This document shows, piece after piece, positions 42,260-54,468 of a DNA stretch of 64,000 bases (the first letter of the stretch is position 1; the number at the start of each line of letters is the position of its first letter). A program made the position numbers and the translations under genes. The stretch spans positions 17,709,142 to 17,773,141 of the forward strand of contig JASSKH010000001.1 in the NCBI GenBank assembly GCA_031763025.1, given 5' to 3'. This stretch comes from Macrocystis pyrifera (taxonomy: Eukaryota > Sar > Phaeophyceae > Laminariales > Laminariaceae). A model generated the notes under the pieces. The model was given only the letters and a program-made list of their open reading frames with translations, ran no database searches and was not told the DNA's origin.

Positions 42260-44800
42260 TCGTGGTTGTTATGCGCATGGTATTGCCGCGCAGAAAATGG
42301 CGTTCAATGATACCTTGAGTTGTTCACCAGGAAAAGCTGACAAGAAAAGTCTCGTCTTGTCCTATTGGGCCTTGTTTCAAGAATCGGCGATGACAAACCG
42401 ATGCAATTATCTTGTATGCCTGGTTCTTTCAGGCGCACTGCATTTGGTTTCATCGCCCGGACAACTGTTGTGTTTGCACTATCGCGTTCAGATTATGCTG
42501 TTGCTCTGGTGAGGCACCTGGTACGCGCCGTGCGCGGAAGTACGATTTGTCCGGGAGAGGACGGGGCTCCGCGTTTCACGCTCATATAACTTCGTTTACC
42601 TTCCGTTGTCATAGTTCCAACGCTTTGGACACGGCACGTACACGCCTGAACCTTGCTGAATCTCGGGGCCAGCATCGCCGCACACCTGGCTTGGCCAATG
42701 GACCCAGCTCAATCAAAACAGAGAAATACAGTGATACCTCAGTATAGGCATCGCAGCCGGCGATGTTTCTGGGTCGCGATGTAGATGTCACTGTTTGGGT
42801 TTGACTAAGAACGTGCACGCCTACACACCAGTAGTAAACTCGTGGCTACGTCAGGATGCCCTCAGACGCCACGAGCCTGTAGTCGGCTCGGACTATCTAA
42901 TGTACTGTATGCATACAGTAGTGTTTTTACACGTGACACTTTGACAGTGATACCTCGATAGCGCTTGCGAACCTGCTGGGCACAGATAGAACCCGCGCAG
43001 TAGTGACATTACCGGCATCTTTGCGAGATGGCCTCAATAGTGCCGGTGTTGAAACTACGCCCCCGTCGTGCCGGTTCGCAAAATTTACACACATGGGTTG
43101 GTCGTATTTGCTTTCTGTCTGTGCTGTATTCCAAGCATGCTAATAACTAGCAACATGATTTCTACTTCTCTAAAATGGAAAACGATCCTGATAAAAAGAC
43201 GGTTGCCACCTGAAACATGCCTCATAACTCCATACCAAGAATGATCGAGGCACTTGAAGTGCTGCACGAGACACAGCAGCAGCGTTGTCTATGGAAATAT
43301 CACTCCAAGGGCCCACCTACGGAAATACCTGGTACCTGGTTTCAGTATTTCCCGATCGCTTTGCTTGCCCCCCGTCTTTTTCAAATCAATCACTCACTGA
43401 TGTCGTGGTCGGCTGAAAAACGACATATATTAGCGCATAGCCTTGCCAACCAAGGCAGGCACACGGTTATAGGGTGGCCTCCGTTGCCTTTCCGTTCGTT
43501 TTGTTGATAGTTGTTTTTTATTAATAGAATGTTTTTGGGCGCCTGTTGGCCCGTCGTGTCAACACCCTCACCAACAAAATGAATGACATGATTGAGGATG
43601 GGTACTGCTGGCGATTGACCCACCATAACCACTGGCGGGACCCAGACCTCTAGATAGCCCATCCATGAAAAACAAGGCGGCAGTCGACGAAGTCGAACCT
43701 CCTCTCAGCATGAGCGTGGACTACCTGGCTGCGGCAGCACTCGATAATCTCTTGAGGACTGCTGCAGACCAACTGTAGAACCCTCCACAAAGCGCACACT
43801 CTAGCTGAGGGCCTGGTGTGCGAGAGGAATGTCTGGAGAGGGAGGGCAAGGAGAACGCTTCGTGCCGACCCGGACGGTCGCAACTTGGAACGACCTTTGG
43901 AGGGATGGTGGGCAACCGTGAGAACACCACGAGTGTTTTACCGCAAATACTGAAGAGAGGTCGAAGCCGCTCGCCTAATACTGGAGCCCGATATATATCA
44001 CTCATGTATCCGTTCATAACCATTCCCAGCGTTGTGAAGAGCTTCGTCTTTCGAGAAGTGACGCACAGCATCTCTCTGCACCCCCCACGCGGGCTACTCA
44101 TGCACAATGTGGACAATGAGTGACTCCGTGAGTTGCCAAACCTTCGTCCCCCGACCGCTTCAAAGATTTCCTACTGCAGGCTACCAGGAAACAACCCGGG
44201 GTACACCGATCCAGCCTTCCTCCACTCTCGGGATAATAAAATTAAGGAAACTGCTACAATAGCACCACATCCTTGGCTCTCAAATCGTTGTCACACTGCG
44301 TGCAATGGTTGAACACACAACGAGCATATATATGTGCAATAATTATATAAATCGTTTCCACGCCATATTCGACCTATATATTCGAAAGAAAACCCCCCGT
44401 GTTTGTACCGAGCGAACAGCTATCTGTCGATGAGTCCAGGGGTGGGGGCAGTAGGCATTCAAACGAGAACAACCAAGGTTTGACAAACCCATCCAGCGGC
44501 GTTGCCAAACCAAACAGCTGTCGCTTGTGACGCCATGAGCGCCGGTGAAGCACTCCCGTTGGAAAACTGTTAGCCAAGACGATCGACAATGAAAAGCTGG
44601 ACCGCGCGCGGGCTTAGATGTCCTTGCTGCACTACCTCGCGCTTGTAGTTGCAATCGGTCGAGAAGAGCTCATCAGCCACACTGGGACAATACCCTATCT
44701 AACAATAAAGCGCACAACTCAACGTCCTACAGCACGGAAACCACCCCAGTATCAGCGAGCATTAGCCAGTAGTTTGGAAGAAAATTGGCGAAGATGTACA
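42260..44800. other. Stretch without a recognised gene
   Basis: Open frames of 60-130 codons occur on both strands (for example 43818-44123 plus and 43721-44116 minus), but they overlap one another, show no domains and have no supported start or splice context. I see no repeats larger than simple TACCTGGTACCTGG words near 43330. Confidence 0.5.
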
Positions 44801-44809
44801 TGTCAAATA

Positions 44810-45605
44810 TGATTAGTGACACAAAAATCAACTGCGCACGAAATCCCTAATCTGCGAGTGTCCCCGTTGGTGACCGTAGTGACAACCAGGGTTAGGATCA
44901 TAAATTATTTATCTTTCGATGTACAGAGTCGAGGGGAGAAAGGTGGCCTCAACGGTGACACCGACACTGGCAGCCTCCGAATGTCTGTTCCCACACGCGC
45001 TCTCCAAGATCCTGGACGAAGTCATGACACTGAGAAAACACTTTCCCAGTAGAGAGCATACTGATGAGTAAGGCCGACGTGTCGGACGCCTTCAGGAATG
45101 TGCGGGTAGACCCGGACTAGGCTCACGATTGTTGCTACACAGTAGGAGCTCTGGTTGTGATTGGTTTCGTATAACGTTTGGATGGTGGGGATCGCCGGGT
45201 TTCTGGGGTGTCATATCGGCCACGCGCACTGCAACACCACACTCAAGTTGAGCCAGCTACTAGCAGAAGGATGAGACCTGATGACCGACCTTAAGGTGGT
45301 AGATCGACGGGAAGAAGGCACACCCATGCCGATTCCCCCAGACGCCAAAATCAGAGCGCACAGCGGGGGAGAGATCTCTGACCCATTTTTCGCAACCGTG
45401 TACGTAGACGACTATCTCCTAATCAGGGTTCAACATTCAGACGTCGACAAGTCCGCCCTGATCGTGTCAGCCTCTCTTGCCTCGGATCACGTGCGTTCAT
45501 TTAGTCCGGGGGAGGAGGGAGTAACGCCCATCATAGCCCAGAAATGGAGTACGGACCGGGACTCCACGATTGACGCGTTAGGGTTTACTATCAACTCGTA
45601 CAACT
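44810..45605 (+). pseudogene. YR retroelement reverse transcriptase
   Basis: Broken frames give, in order, IPNLRVSPLVTVVTTRVRI, NYLSFDVQS, MSKADVSDAFRNVRVDPD (palm motif A, from 45064), a GW-GSPGFWGV-like stretch near 45190, and TVYVDDYLLIRVQHSDVDKS (motif C YVDD, about 45395). DALGFTINS follows near 45580. The SKADVSDAFRNV/YVDD combination with a following RNase H and tyrosine recombinase is typical of DIRS/Ngaro elements. Stops at 45118, 45270 and elsewhere rule out function. Confidence 0.8.
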
Positions 45606-45689
45606 GAGAATCCCGTTCCTGCGCGAAAACACCGACGCCATAAAAAGGTTGCTGCTGGAGCAGTGACCCTTGAGCAGATAGCGAGCGAC

Positions 45690-46400
45690 CGCGAGGGACG
45701 TTCTCAGCATGGCCGACAAGCTGTGGAACCCCACGTACGTGGTGCGAGCGGGCAGGTATTTCGAATGGAAGCTGTTGCGACTGACCGGATTACACGACTC
45801 AAGTGCTAGGAAGAGTCAAAACCGCATGGTAGATCTTGGCAGAGAGTTTCACGCTGACGTCTTTTTTTAGAAGTGGGCAATAAATCACGAACCTCTACTA
45901 GAAGGAGAGACGCTTGTAGCGTGCCCTGTTACACGGCGATTAAATGACCCGCCAAAGGACACTATCTGTCCGACGCGAGGTTCAAGGCGGTGAGAGGTTT
46001 CTGTGCTGAGAAGGTGTTTTGAAGATACGACATGCCGGCAGAGTTGACTGCCAAACTTGAAAGGAAAGCCGATCTACAGGAGACCTGTACCATCATTATC
46101 AACCGGTTAGAGTTGCTGGGAATGGTTGCGACGGCGTGGGTCATGCTCGAATTGGTAAAAGACGGACCGGACGCGGCAGAGGACCCGATCGTGATGCGAG
46201 GGGACAACATGGCTACCGTATCATGGGTGTGTCGAAGCGGTGGAGCGACACACGAAAGGGCGTGCTTACTCATGAGAATGCTGGGGCGCCTTGAACTCGC
46301 GGGAGGTTTGAACCACACTGAAAAACATGTTCCGGGCGTGAAGAACACTTTAGCTGATTTCACGGTGGCCTTAAAAGATACTGGCAGCCAAGGTCAGCGA
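45690..46400 (+). pseudogene. YR retroelement RNase H region
   Basis: Around 45700 the frame reads VLSMADKLWNP, then from 46032 PAELTAKLERKADLQETCTI, NRLELLGMVATAWVML, IVMRGDNMATVSWV (Asp of the RNase H core) and NHTEKHVPGVKNTLAD. This order, ending in a GVxNTLAD block, is the DIRS/Ngaro-type RNase H. No methyltransferase-like domain lies between this and the recombinase, which favours a Ngaro-like over a DIRS1-like plan. Confidence 0.72.
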
Positions 46401-46639
46401 GATAACCCACTCCAACGAGCGGTACGAACAACCCATTGGTCGGCGGGGTTCGGGGATCTTCGACGTTGTGCTCCAGACAAAGACCATTCTCACCAAACAC
46501 GACAACATTATATGGAACCTCATGATGAAGGGCGCAGAAGAACTCGGTTGGCCCGTGCGCTTTATGTAAGGCATGCCCCGCTCAACGCATGGTTTTCATA
46601 CCGCACGCGCTCGCGCCTCACAGGAACAAGGGACAACAA

Positions 46640-47697
46640 CGGAGGAAAGAAGGAAGAGGTGGCGAGGTTGGTCGAAACGCTGGCGCTTAATTCAGTCGCG
46701 AAGAGTACTCAGAAAAACTACTTGGCGAAGTGGAACACCTGGGTGAAAGAGAGACAAGTACAGGGTAAAGGGCCGTGGTTGCATACTATTGACGATCCCA
46801 ATGCCGCCGGAACTGCTCGAATTCATGACGTCCCGCTGTTTCGTGCATTATAATCAGCACTCGACCGTCAAAGGGTACTTGGCGGCCATTATCTTATTCC
46901 ACAAGATTTTCGCAGGCTGAGCGCTACCCTTGTCTCAATGCATGATAGTCGAAGGGGGAAAGGGGATAGACAGGGCGCACGGTATGTCTTGAAAGAAAAA
47001 CAAGTTAGATTGCCCCTGACGTGGTCAACGCTAGCGGAAGGGCGACAGACAGTCGTGAGCATGGCAGACAGGGGTCACATGATGTGGTTTGGACTCACCA
47101 TGTCGTATTTACTTTTGTACCGAGCGTCAGAGTTGTGGGAGTACGCAAACGGGCAGGCTTATCCCGAGTTTAGTCTGACACGGAAATGCATTTCATTTTT
47201 CCACAAAGGAGTGCAGGTGGCGTTTGATAACAGAGCGATCGCCACAGCAGCGCAGGTAAAGTTTTTGGAGTCGACGTGCGACCAAAACAAGGCAGGGTGC
47301 ACCATCACGCGGACTTGTCTCGTAAAGGAGAAGATGTCGGGAGGGGCATCGATGGGGGCGTTTGAACCTCTGCTCGGACTGCTTGCTTGACGTATACACC
47401 TTGATACTAGCTGAAGCGCCGTTGACCGTTTGGAGCAGCCCGGTCGGGTGGAAAGTGTCTACTAGGATGGAAGCGGTCGCGGCGCTGAGACTCATGGTAG
47501 GTAACAGTGGTAGCGACCACATGCAGTTTGCACTGCACTTAGGAGGAATCGGGGGGGCCACCCAGCTGGCGTCCCAAGGAATCTCGGAGTTGCAAATCCA
47601 GCGCACGGTAAGGTGGAAGTGTCGGGCGTTTATGACGTACGTGAGGGAGGCAGGGCAAGAGGAATATTCCGTTTCTGTTGCACTGGAAAAAACGTAG
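46640..47697 (+). pseudogene. YR retroelement tyrosine recombinase
   Basis: The N-terminal SAM-like domain is seen as LALNSVAKSTQKNYLAKWNT (about 46680-46740). After a frame break near 46850 the catalytic domain reads LLLYRASELWEYANG (first catalytic Arg, about 47125), and at 47461-47697 ALRLMVG, FALHLGGIGGATQLA, IQRTVRWKCRAFMTYVREAG. These hold the distal box, with His retained, the second Arg apparently changed (GG in place of GR) and the final Tyr present. The enzyme would integrate a circular cDNA without target duplication. Stops at 46852 and 46919 and frame changes inactivate it. Confidence 0.8.
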
Positions 47698-47734
47698 AAT
47701 AACGGTGATAGCGTGTAAAGACTTTTGGAGTGGT

Positions 47735-48345
47735 CAGGCTGGTCATATGGGGTGAGTGTTAGATAGCCTCGCAGAGACTGGAGCGGGGCCATCAGAGTTC
47801 GGGATAGCCTGATCTTTAAAACGTAGGAGGGTTTTCATCAAAGGTAGAAGGGGGGATAAGAACGGGGCTTCTGACGGTGTGAGTGATCGTTCGTGTCAGA
47901 TTTGGGTTTTGACTAAATTTGCACAACAAGGATAATCTTTTTGTGAAAAAATCATCCGGAATTCTTGCGCCATAACAAAATGTATCTTCCCGTAGGGAGG
48001 TGAAGTTTGTGGAGGCGTTTTGGAATTTAAAGAATTGGGCAGAATCGTGAGATGAGGCGAGACCAGACGTCAGTCGAAAGTGTCTAGCCGCCAGAGCTGC
48101 TTGGACTTAGATGGCCGCTGCGGCAACAACGCACGCACGTAGAAGTAGTAGGCCCAGACAATTGAATTATTGATCGACTTTCCCACCCACCCGCCCGCCC
48201 GCCCGCCCGCCCTGTAGCTTTCGAGGGGGGGGAATCAGGTTGCAACAAGTCGGTGTGATTGTTTGGGTATCGGTTGTGAGAGTTAGATAGCCGCATAGAG
48301 ATTGGACCGGGGCCATCAGACTTCGGGTTAGCCTGATAAAAAAAT
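47735..48345 (+). repeat. Duplicated terminal segment of the YR element
   Basis: GTGAGTGTTAGATAGCCTCG through GCCATCAGAGTTCGGGATAG and CCTGAT (47753-47812) is repeated with about 15% change at 48279-48335. The copies lie 525 bp apart just beyond the recombinase. This fits the split direct repeats (A1-ORFs-B1-A2-B2) of Ngaro elements, though I did not find the matching 5' copy. Confidence 0.6.
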
Positions 48346-48511
48346 TAAATAAAGGTCTGCACAATTTGGACGTGCGCTTTGATCCTAGCGGGGATGCTTA
48401 TTAAATGTCCCCTGTTTTTTCCGAAAGTACCCGTAAGCACGCATTTTTCTCATTTTGCCGAAAAAAAAACGCGTGAGCATAAGCGTTTCCAGCCGTAATC
48501 CGACATCATTG

Positions 48512-48667
48512 GTGCTATACTGCATACGTAACAATGTGGTATCTCTGTGGCGTAGTGTTGGGACCACATAACTTGTACCTCTCTAAGATTGAAGAATCGA
48601 CACGGACACTGGTTGGGCTGGATGTCGACAGGTAGAAATATCGGTTTAATGTTAAAAACACACACAC
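48512..48667 (+). mobile_element. LINE-1 family, 3' terminus only
   Basis: CTGCATACGTAACAATGTGG, TCTCTGTGGCGTAG, ATTGAAGAATCG and GGTTTAATGTTAAAA are the conserved family-1 end, followed by CACACACAC. It is 5'-truncated to about 155 bp. Confidence 0.75.
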
Positions 48668-48669
48668 GT

Positions 48670-50200
48670 ACGTTCAAAAATGGCTGGAAGGGGGGATGGG
48701 TATTCAAGATCCCCTACTAAGACGATTTTTTTTTCTCGAGTTTCTTTAGACACTAGGTTATGGAAAAGTATAAAAAAAATCAAAAGAACAACAGGGTTCG
48801 CCCGGACTTGAACGGTTTAAACAGGATCCTGGTTAGAAAATCTCCTAAACGCAGAAAAGCGGGGACGGTCCCAAAATATCCCCGCTAAAAAAAGTTAAAT
48901 CGAGCTTGATCGAGCAGCGAATTTCAGGATAGGTTATTTTTGGGGTGGGGATCACGAATCCGTGGTCAGATGTTTCGTACCCTCATTTTTTCCACACTGC
49001 GCCCCGCGAAAACTTTTTCACGACGCGTTCTGAACGCTGGGTTGAAATTTGATAGGTTTCGCGCCCTCGACCCCAACCCCAGTGTCCATTACAGCCTCAA
49101 CCTTCTCACTACACCCTGCCCATTTCAATCTGCGGTGCGAGACCCGGGCACATCCTGTGCGCGTGGCAGTGTGCGTTTTCCGGCACAGTAAAAAATGAGC
49201 GATAGCAGGACGACCATCTCTGCGCTTTGCGACCGTATAGTTTTCTGTGCTCTTTTTTGCCTCCTGCGATGCATGATCACGGTCCATCATGCCGACTTCT
49301 TGTGTAAAACCCTGCCAATAGGGGTGCCGTCTTGTATGTATGACAGAGCTCGTCGAGCCTGCTGCACGTCCTCCATGCCTCGACTAATTTCAGAGAATGC
49401 TACATTATTACCAGAGCAGAATAACAATAGCCTTGTAGGGCTGCAATAATTAAAGCTCTACACAAATCTAGGACATGCTACCAGGCGGCGGGTGTACGGT
49501 ACTGTTGTACTACTAACTGTGTACTTCAGTACATATATTATAGATACGAAAGGTCTTGTTTCGTTCAATGAAATCACGTCACCCCGTACCATCACCACTA
49601 CGTGCTGTTTTTACTGCTTCCTGCGGTTATCGAAGTGAGTGCCACAGCACTACACCATCTCATTTTATGGTCGCACGCCACCAGTAGCTCGGAAACCACG
49701 TAAACAGCACGTATTGGACGCAAAACAACCGTTCCATTCAATAATATGGACGCGTTTCACTCTAACACGGTTGAACAAAAAACGGTTTCATCCGTTATTC
49801 GTTTTCACAATAATGCCTCGCTATCCGGTTTCGTTTATGTTTCCCCCGTAAAGTACCCACCTCTATTAATAGTTGAGACCGGGCGTTGTACCGCGCTACC
49901 CCGCCGTGCGGGGATAGAGGGAGGCACAGGATTTCAACATGCCTCTCTTGGTCCAGTGGGCCACATTGTTGTTTGTTGAACTGCTTGGGCTGTTGTTTTT
50001 TCGTGTACGTATACGTCGCAAAAATACTCCATACGCCTTGTTGGAAAGTCCAGGCATTTTTTGCGGAAAGATTGCTTTCGCCGCAAGCGTGGTTTTTCCC
50101 ACAAGCTCTTGGTACTCAGTGTACATTTACCTTTCCCGTGTTTGAAAAAGAAGAAGCGTCATCCGATACTTGAAACAATTTTGACGTTGTTGAGTTTATC
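48670..50200. other. Stretch without a recognised gene
   Basis: Short overlapping frames only. At 48785-48850 a GTTCAAGTCCGGGCGAA-like sequence on the minus strand resembles a tRNA T arm, but no tRNA folds around it. Confidence 0.5.
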
Positions 50201-50201
50201 A

Positions 50202-50232
50202 CCCTAACCCTAACCCTAACCCCAACCCTAAC
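50202..50232 (+). repeat. Interstitial telomere-like tract
   Basis: CCCTAACCCTAACCCTAA, then CCCCAA and CCCTAAC: about five units of the TTAGGG-type telomere repeat on the complementary strand, one with a C substitution. It directly abuts the LINE-1 sequence ACTTGCTCCC at about 50231. Confidence 0.9.
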
Positions 50233-51590
50233 TTGCTCCCTTGGTGTTTGGAGTTGAGACCGCGCTGTGGCCCACTGCTGCAAACAAGGCGGGGAAGTGG
50301 TACCGGGGGATCCTCGAAAAAGCCGAACGGTTCATGGTGAGGTGGCACGAGGCTGAGGCTGAGCTGAGTAGGAAGCGCCACGCATCCGCCGTGGGTGATG
50401 CCCAAGGGAATGGGGGGAGGGGGGGCAACAAGAGGAGTGGCAGAAAACCCGACCAAGGGAATGCGGAGAGGGGGGGAACAGGAGTAGAAGGGAAACTGCA
50501 GTGGACGAAAGTAGGAAGGAGATGGCAGACAGGGTAGCAAGATACCGGAAAACTAGGAAGTAGAAGATGCCTATACTACTCGTGCCACCAACTGGTGCAG
50601 CTGGTTCGAACGTGGTCTTTCTTTGTCTTCCTTTTGTTTTGTTGACGTTTTATTTCATTTTATTTTCTTCGTTTTGCGCTGACCGTATGTGATTTTCTTT
50701 TGTTTCTTTCTCTTCCTTTCTCTGATTGTTAAGCCTTATTGAAGGAGTCGTGTGGCGTGGGTGGTTGCCGAGCCTGCTTTGCTTGTTTCGTATTGTCTGA
50801 CGCCGAGGGACCGGGCATAGTTTACGAACGCTGGACGGAGGCGGCAGACAGAGTAGCAAGGTACCAGGCGGACTAGCAGGGAGACACTGGCTGTGCTACT
50901 CGATCATAAACTGCTGCCGCTACCTGGAGGATGCTTTGTGCTTTATTTGGTTTGCCTGTTATTTTCCCTTAGTTCTTAGTCTTGCTGTGTTGACGACGAC
51001 TAGTGGTGCTTTTCTTTTTTTTCCTTTTTTTTCCAGCTCGTTCTTTTCAAGTGTCTGCCAGATCCCCCCTGCGAGGGTGGCTCGATGGTTTGTTTCTTAT
51101 ATTGTTTTTCTCGTTTCTTTTTCTCTTTTGAATTATCTTCTTTTTTTATTTTCTCTTCCGAGTTGTCTTCCTTGTTTTGTTTTTTTTCCTCTTTGCTTCG
51201 TTTCGTTGCTCTAGGCATGGAATATGTATGTCGTGCCTGTCGTATGCAGTATGATGACATGACATTGCATTGCGTACGTGGTAACGTAGTATTTCTGTGG
51301 CGTAGCTTTGTGACCAGAGAAGAACTTGTATCTCTCTATGATTGAAGAATTGGCACGGACACTGGTTGTGGTGGATGTCGACAGGTAGAAAGAACGGCTT
51401 AATGTGAAAACACAACAACCACAACAACAACAACAACAACAAGCTTTGTGACCACAGAAGAACTTGTATCTCTCTATGATTGAAGAATTGGCACGGACAC
51501 TGGTTGTGGTGGATGTCGACAGGTAGAGAGAACGGCTTGATGTGAAAAAAAAAACAATAAAAAACAACAACAACAACAACAACAACAACA
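50231..51590 (+). mobile_element. LINE-1 family, truncated copy joined to telomere-like tract
   Basis: Starts within the family ORF just upstream of TTGGTGTTTGGAGTTGAGAC. The frame 50241-50537 matches VFGVETALWPTAANKAGKWY and ERFMVRWHEAEAELSR, the family C-terminus. The UTR follows (50560-51220), then two consecutive 3' termini (51310-51442 and 51443-51590), each ending AATGTGAAAA/GATGTGAAAA plus AACAAC repeats. The tails are CAA-rich, as in the 71-bp stub at 11.7 kb. Confidence 0.82.
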
Positions 51591-51599
51591 TCCACCGAC

Positions 51600-52842
51600 C
51601 GCACTTGAAACCCGACGGCTAGGAAGACCAGTGGACAGCAGCGGCACCAGGAGCACCAGCAGGGGGCTGGGATTGTAAACAACAACGCAAGTATCACCCC
51701 TGCGCGGATAGCGTAGGAAAGACGCTCGAGTGGTAGTACGAGCTAATAAATTTGACAGGCAGCGCTGACGTTCAGACGCTGCTGCTCGCAGGTACGCAGA
51801 AGAGTCGCATTACCAGGTATTGACGTTGTGGTACGGAATATCAATTTTCACATATTCGAATGGTCAACGCTGCGGTTGTTCGGAGTGTGCGCTCACCTAG
51901 CCGGTCTAAACTTTTAGAACTGCGTTAGAGAATAGCACAGTTCCCGCAAACGAGCTCTCAGAGCGAAAACCCCAGTCCTGTACACGAGAGTCGTCGGTTA
52001 AGGCTCCTTGAAGGAGCTTAAGAGCTGCCCTGCCGTGCCAGAGGTTCGTGGACAGATATGTTTGACATTCCCCCCGCTCGACTGTGTTCCCATTATCGTG
52101 TTTAATGCAGATAACCCAAAATACACACCATCACACGATTATAAGTACCGCACAACGAGCAACGGTTGTACGGTGGTATGTCCTACCCTATGTCAACGAC
52201 GTCTGACGCACGAAGCATCAAGCTTCGAGATGTTCAGGTGAGGGTGTTGCAGCATCGTAACTATGCGTTCCAAGATTATCGTCGTGTCGAGCCGGTTATT
52301 CGATTCCCGAGCCTGCAATAATGCCCCACAAACACAACACCTGTGCATATAACGTCGCTCGAAACGTAAGTCAGTTAGCGCTCCCAACAGTTGCAGATAT
52401 GTTCTAGATAACTTTAAACCGGGAGAGATGAGGCGTACCGTTGATTGTACCGACGGAGGCCGGTCTGAGCCAAGGTTGGTGCCTTTGGAGTGCATATTTG
52501 ATCACTTGTTTTGGGAGGCTCTGCACTTCAGTCGCTCGACGCCTCGATTTCGAAAAAACGACCACGAGTAGAGTAACGGATGTACAACCCATGGCTACGC
52601 TGTTGGGCAGCTCTGTCAGTGCTTCAGCGGTAACTGAGAAACCGATATCGTTCGTAAACCGCAACGCGGACCGCACCATGGCTCCGCTCGGATCAAGTTC
52701 TTCAAAGAGGGCTAAAACGCCACTATCCGAAGGGTGGCTTCAGACCTGTAACTTGAGTAAAGCATACAGATAGATCGGGCCGGTTCGGGAACAAGCGATC
52801 ACAACCCATTCCGCTGCTCGTCGGAGGATGGATGAACCTTAA
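51600..52842. other. Stretch without a recognised gene
   Basis: Frames of 77-110 codons exist (52008-52241 plus, 52441-52773 plus), but none has a recognisable domain or supporting context. They may be parts of a host gene together with 52843-53282, but I cannot connect them. Confidence 0.4.
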
Positions 52843-53282
52843 ATGTTCCGTGAAAACGAAAGGTTTGATATAAAGCTGTGCTTGATGGATTATGTTTTAT
52901 CATATCAGGTGAATGGCGACCAGATCGTCCTTCCGTCTGGATCCAAGGTGGTTGCCTCGTACAACTCGAGCACAGCCTCAAAGAACGGAAACTATCACTT
53001 CATCGTCCCCGGCGCGGCGCCGGTGTACCTCCCGCCGAGGCCGAACAGCGAACACGATCGTACCTCTGGTCCCGGCCGTTCGCGACGAAAGAACACTGCG
53101 GCGAGTGGTCGGACGTTTACGGTGGCCAAGGTGCATGCTGAACTCATATATGACGACTTCGAGCCTCTGTTTCGTTCTGTCGACATCTGTTCACCGGGCT
53201 TCGAAATGGGCAACATCGACATAATCACGGATAGGGTCAACCTCAGCAAATTGCTCGGGTTTTGCGACGGCCCCAGCAGCAG
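52843..53282 (+). CDS. Possible host exon, hypothetical protein
   Basis: A 147-codon frame starts at ATG 52843, directly after an in-frame TAA. It contains SGRTFTVAKVHAELIYDDFE, PLFRSVDICSPGFEMGNIDI and ITDRVNLSKLLGF. The last part resembles a DxxTDRNNLRKLL motif I know from uncharacterised fungal and other eukaryotic proteins; the asparagine pair is altered here. The frame ends right after AGCAG|GTGAGC, a canonical 5' splice site at 53283, so it may be an exon with the protein continuing downstream. I could not place the acceptor. Function unknown; the element-rich surroundings make a decayed copy equally possible. Confidence 0.4.
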
Positions 53283-53289
53283 GTGAGCA

Positions 53290-54468
53290 TCATCTGAAAC
53301 GGCACTGCTGTCGTATGCGGTGTTTACCTCGTGGTGTGTGAACCCTCGGCAGACGTTTATACGCGCCTGCAACTCTTGTTCACAGAGTTTGTGGTATCCA
53401 GTGTCCGCCACAAACCCCAGTCGAGCAGTTTTGACTGCTTCGTCTTCCCTTGCTATAATCCGTCCCTACTTTTCGACTTGTCATGTTCCTGATTGAGGCC
53501 GATCGACGTGCAGACGAAATCGCTGCTTAATACGGGTGAATTTTCAGGTGTCATACCTTGAACGAATGAACACAACACAACACGACGTAAAATGGCCGTC
53601 TATCGAAAATGAGATAACTCGTTTTGCAGAAATAGGTCGATTTTGATAGGTTTGTTAGTTTTGGTTTCCAGACAAAAGCGCCTCCCGTGTTGATATGTTG
53701 CGAACACGCGTTAGTGAGCAGGTAGAGGCTGTGCATTCAACGTACCTAGCGACTGCGTGTCACTTGATAAGTATTCTATGAAATGAATGCGCCCGGCAGT
53801 ACAGTAGTTTCATGCATGAGATACATGTTATTGCGCACCACGTTGGGCAGATGCTTCGTTTGCAGCGTTCAGCGGTTGATTTGATTCAAGCATCGATTGA
53901 CATCAATGAGGCCGCCTGCTGTCATCAGGCCGACACTCTCACCCAGGCCTAGTAATCCGCCGCATTAATTCGCTTGTATCCAGAACAGCAGCACCTCGTC
54001 GCTGCCATTAGTGTCCAATGCACGAAAAAAAATGCTTCAATAGTAATCGATGTTTGCGTGTCACACAAACATGAGTCCAGTCGAATGGAAATTGTATTTT
54101 TCAAACCTAGTCGTGTTGAAATGTCCTGGTGTTGTTTTGACCATGGAACATCACGGAGGGCGCCTCGTAATCGTAATTTGCGGTTTGTTTTCGAGGCACT
54201 CCAACTCCCAATACATAATATACATATATATATATGTATTAAACGTGAAGCACTAAGTATGCATTACCTTTGCTTAGAAATTGTGGCTTTGAACTGAAAA
54301 TGCACAAAACCAGTTCCTGTGTATCGTGCTGCATACCCCTCTCTCTACCCCCGTCGTCCATGTAGAGCTACTCGGGAACAACGGTAACAATTCACTGCAC
54401 TTCCTGCGGATCAAATACTTCAGACGGCGTCGCGACCCCCCGGTGCTGCAGATGTTTCCACTATCCCT
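53290..54468. other. Stretch without a recognised gene
   Basis: Short unsupported frames and a TATATA-rich patch near 54220-54240. Nothing recognisable up to the 5' LTR of the chromovirus-like element. Confidence 0.5.

Noticed and set aside
48785..48850. tRNA-like T-arm sequence on the minus strand
   Set aside because: GTTCAAGTCCGGGCGAA resembles a T arm, but I could not pair an acceptor stem or place an A box at the right distance.
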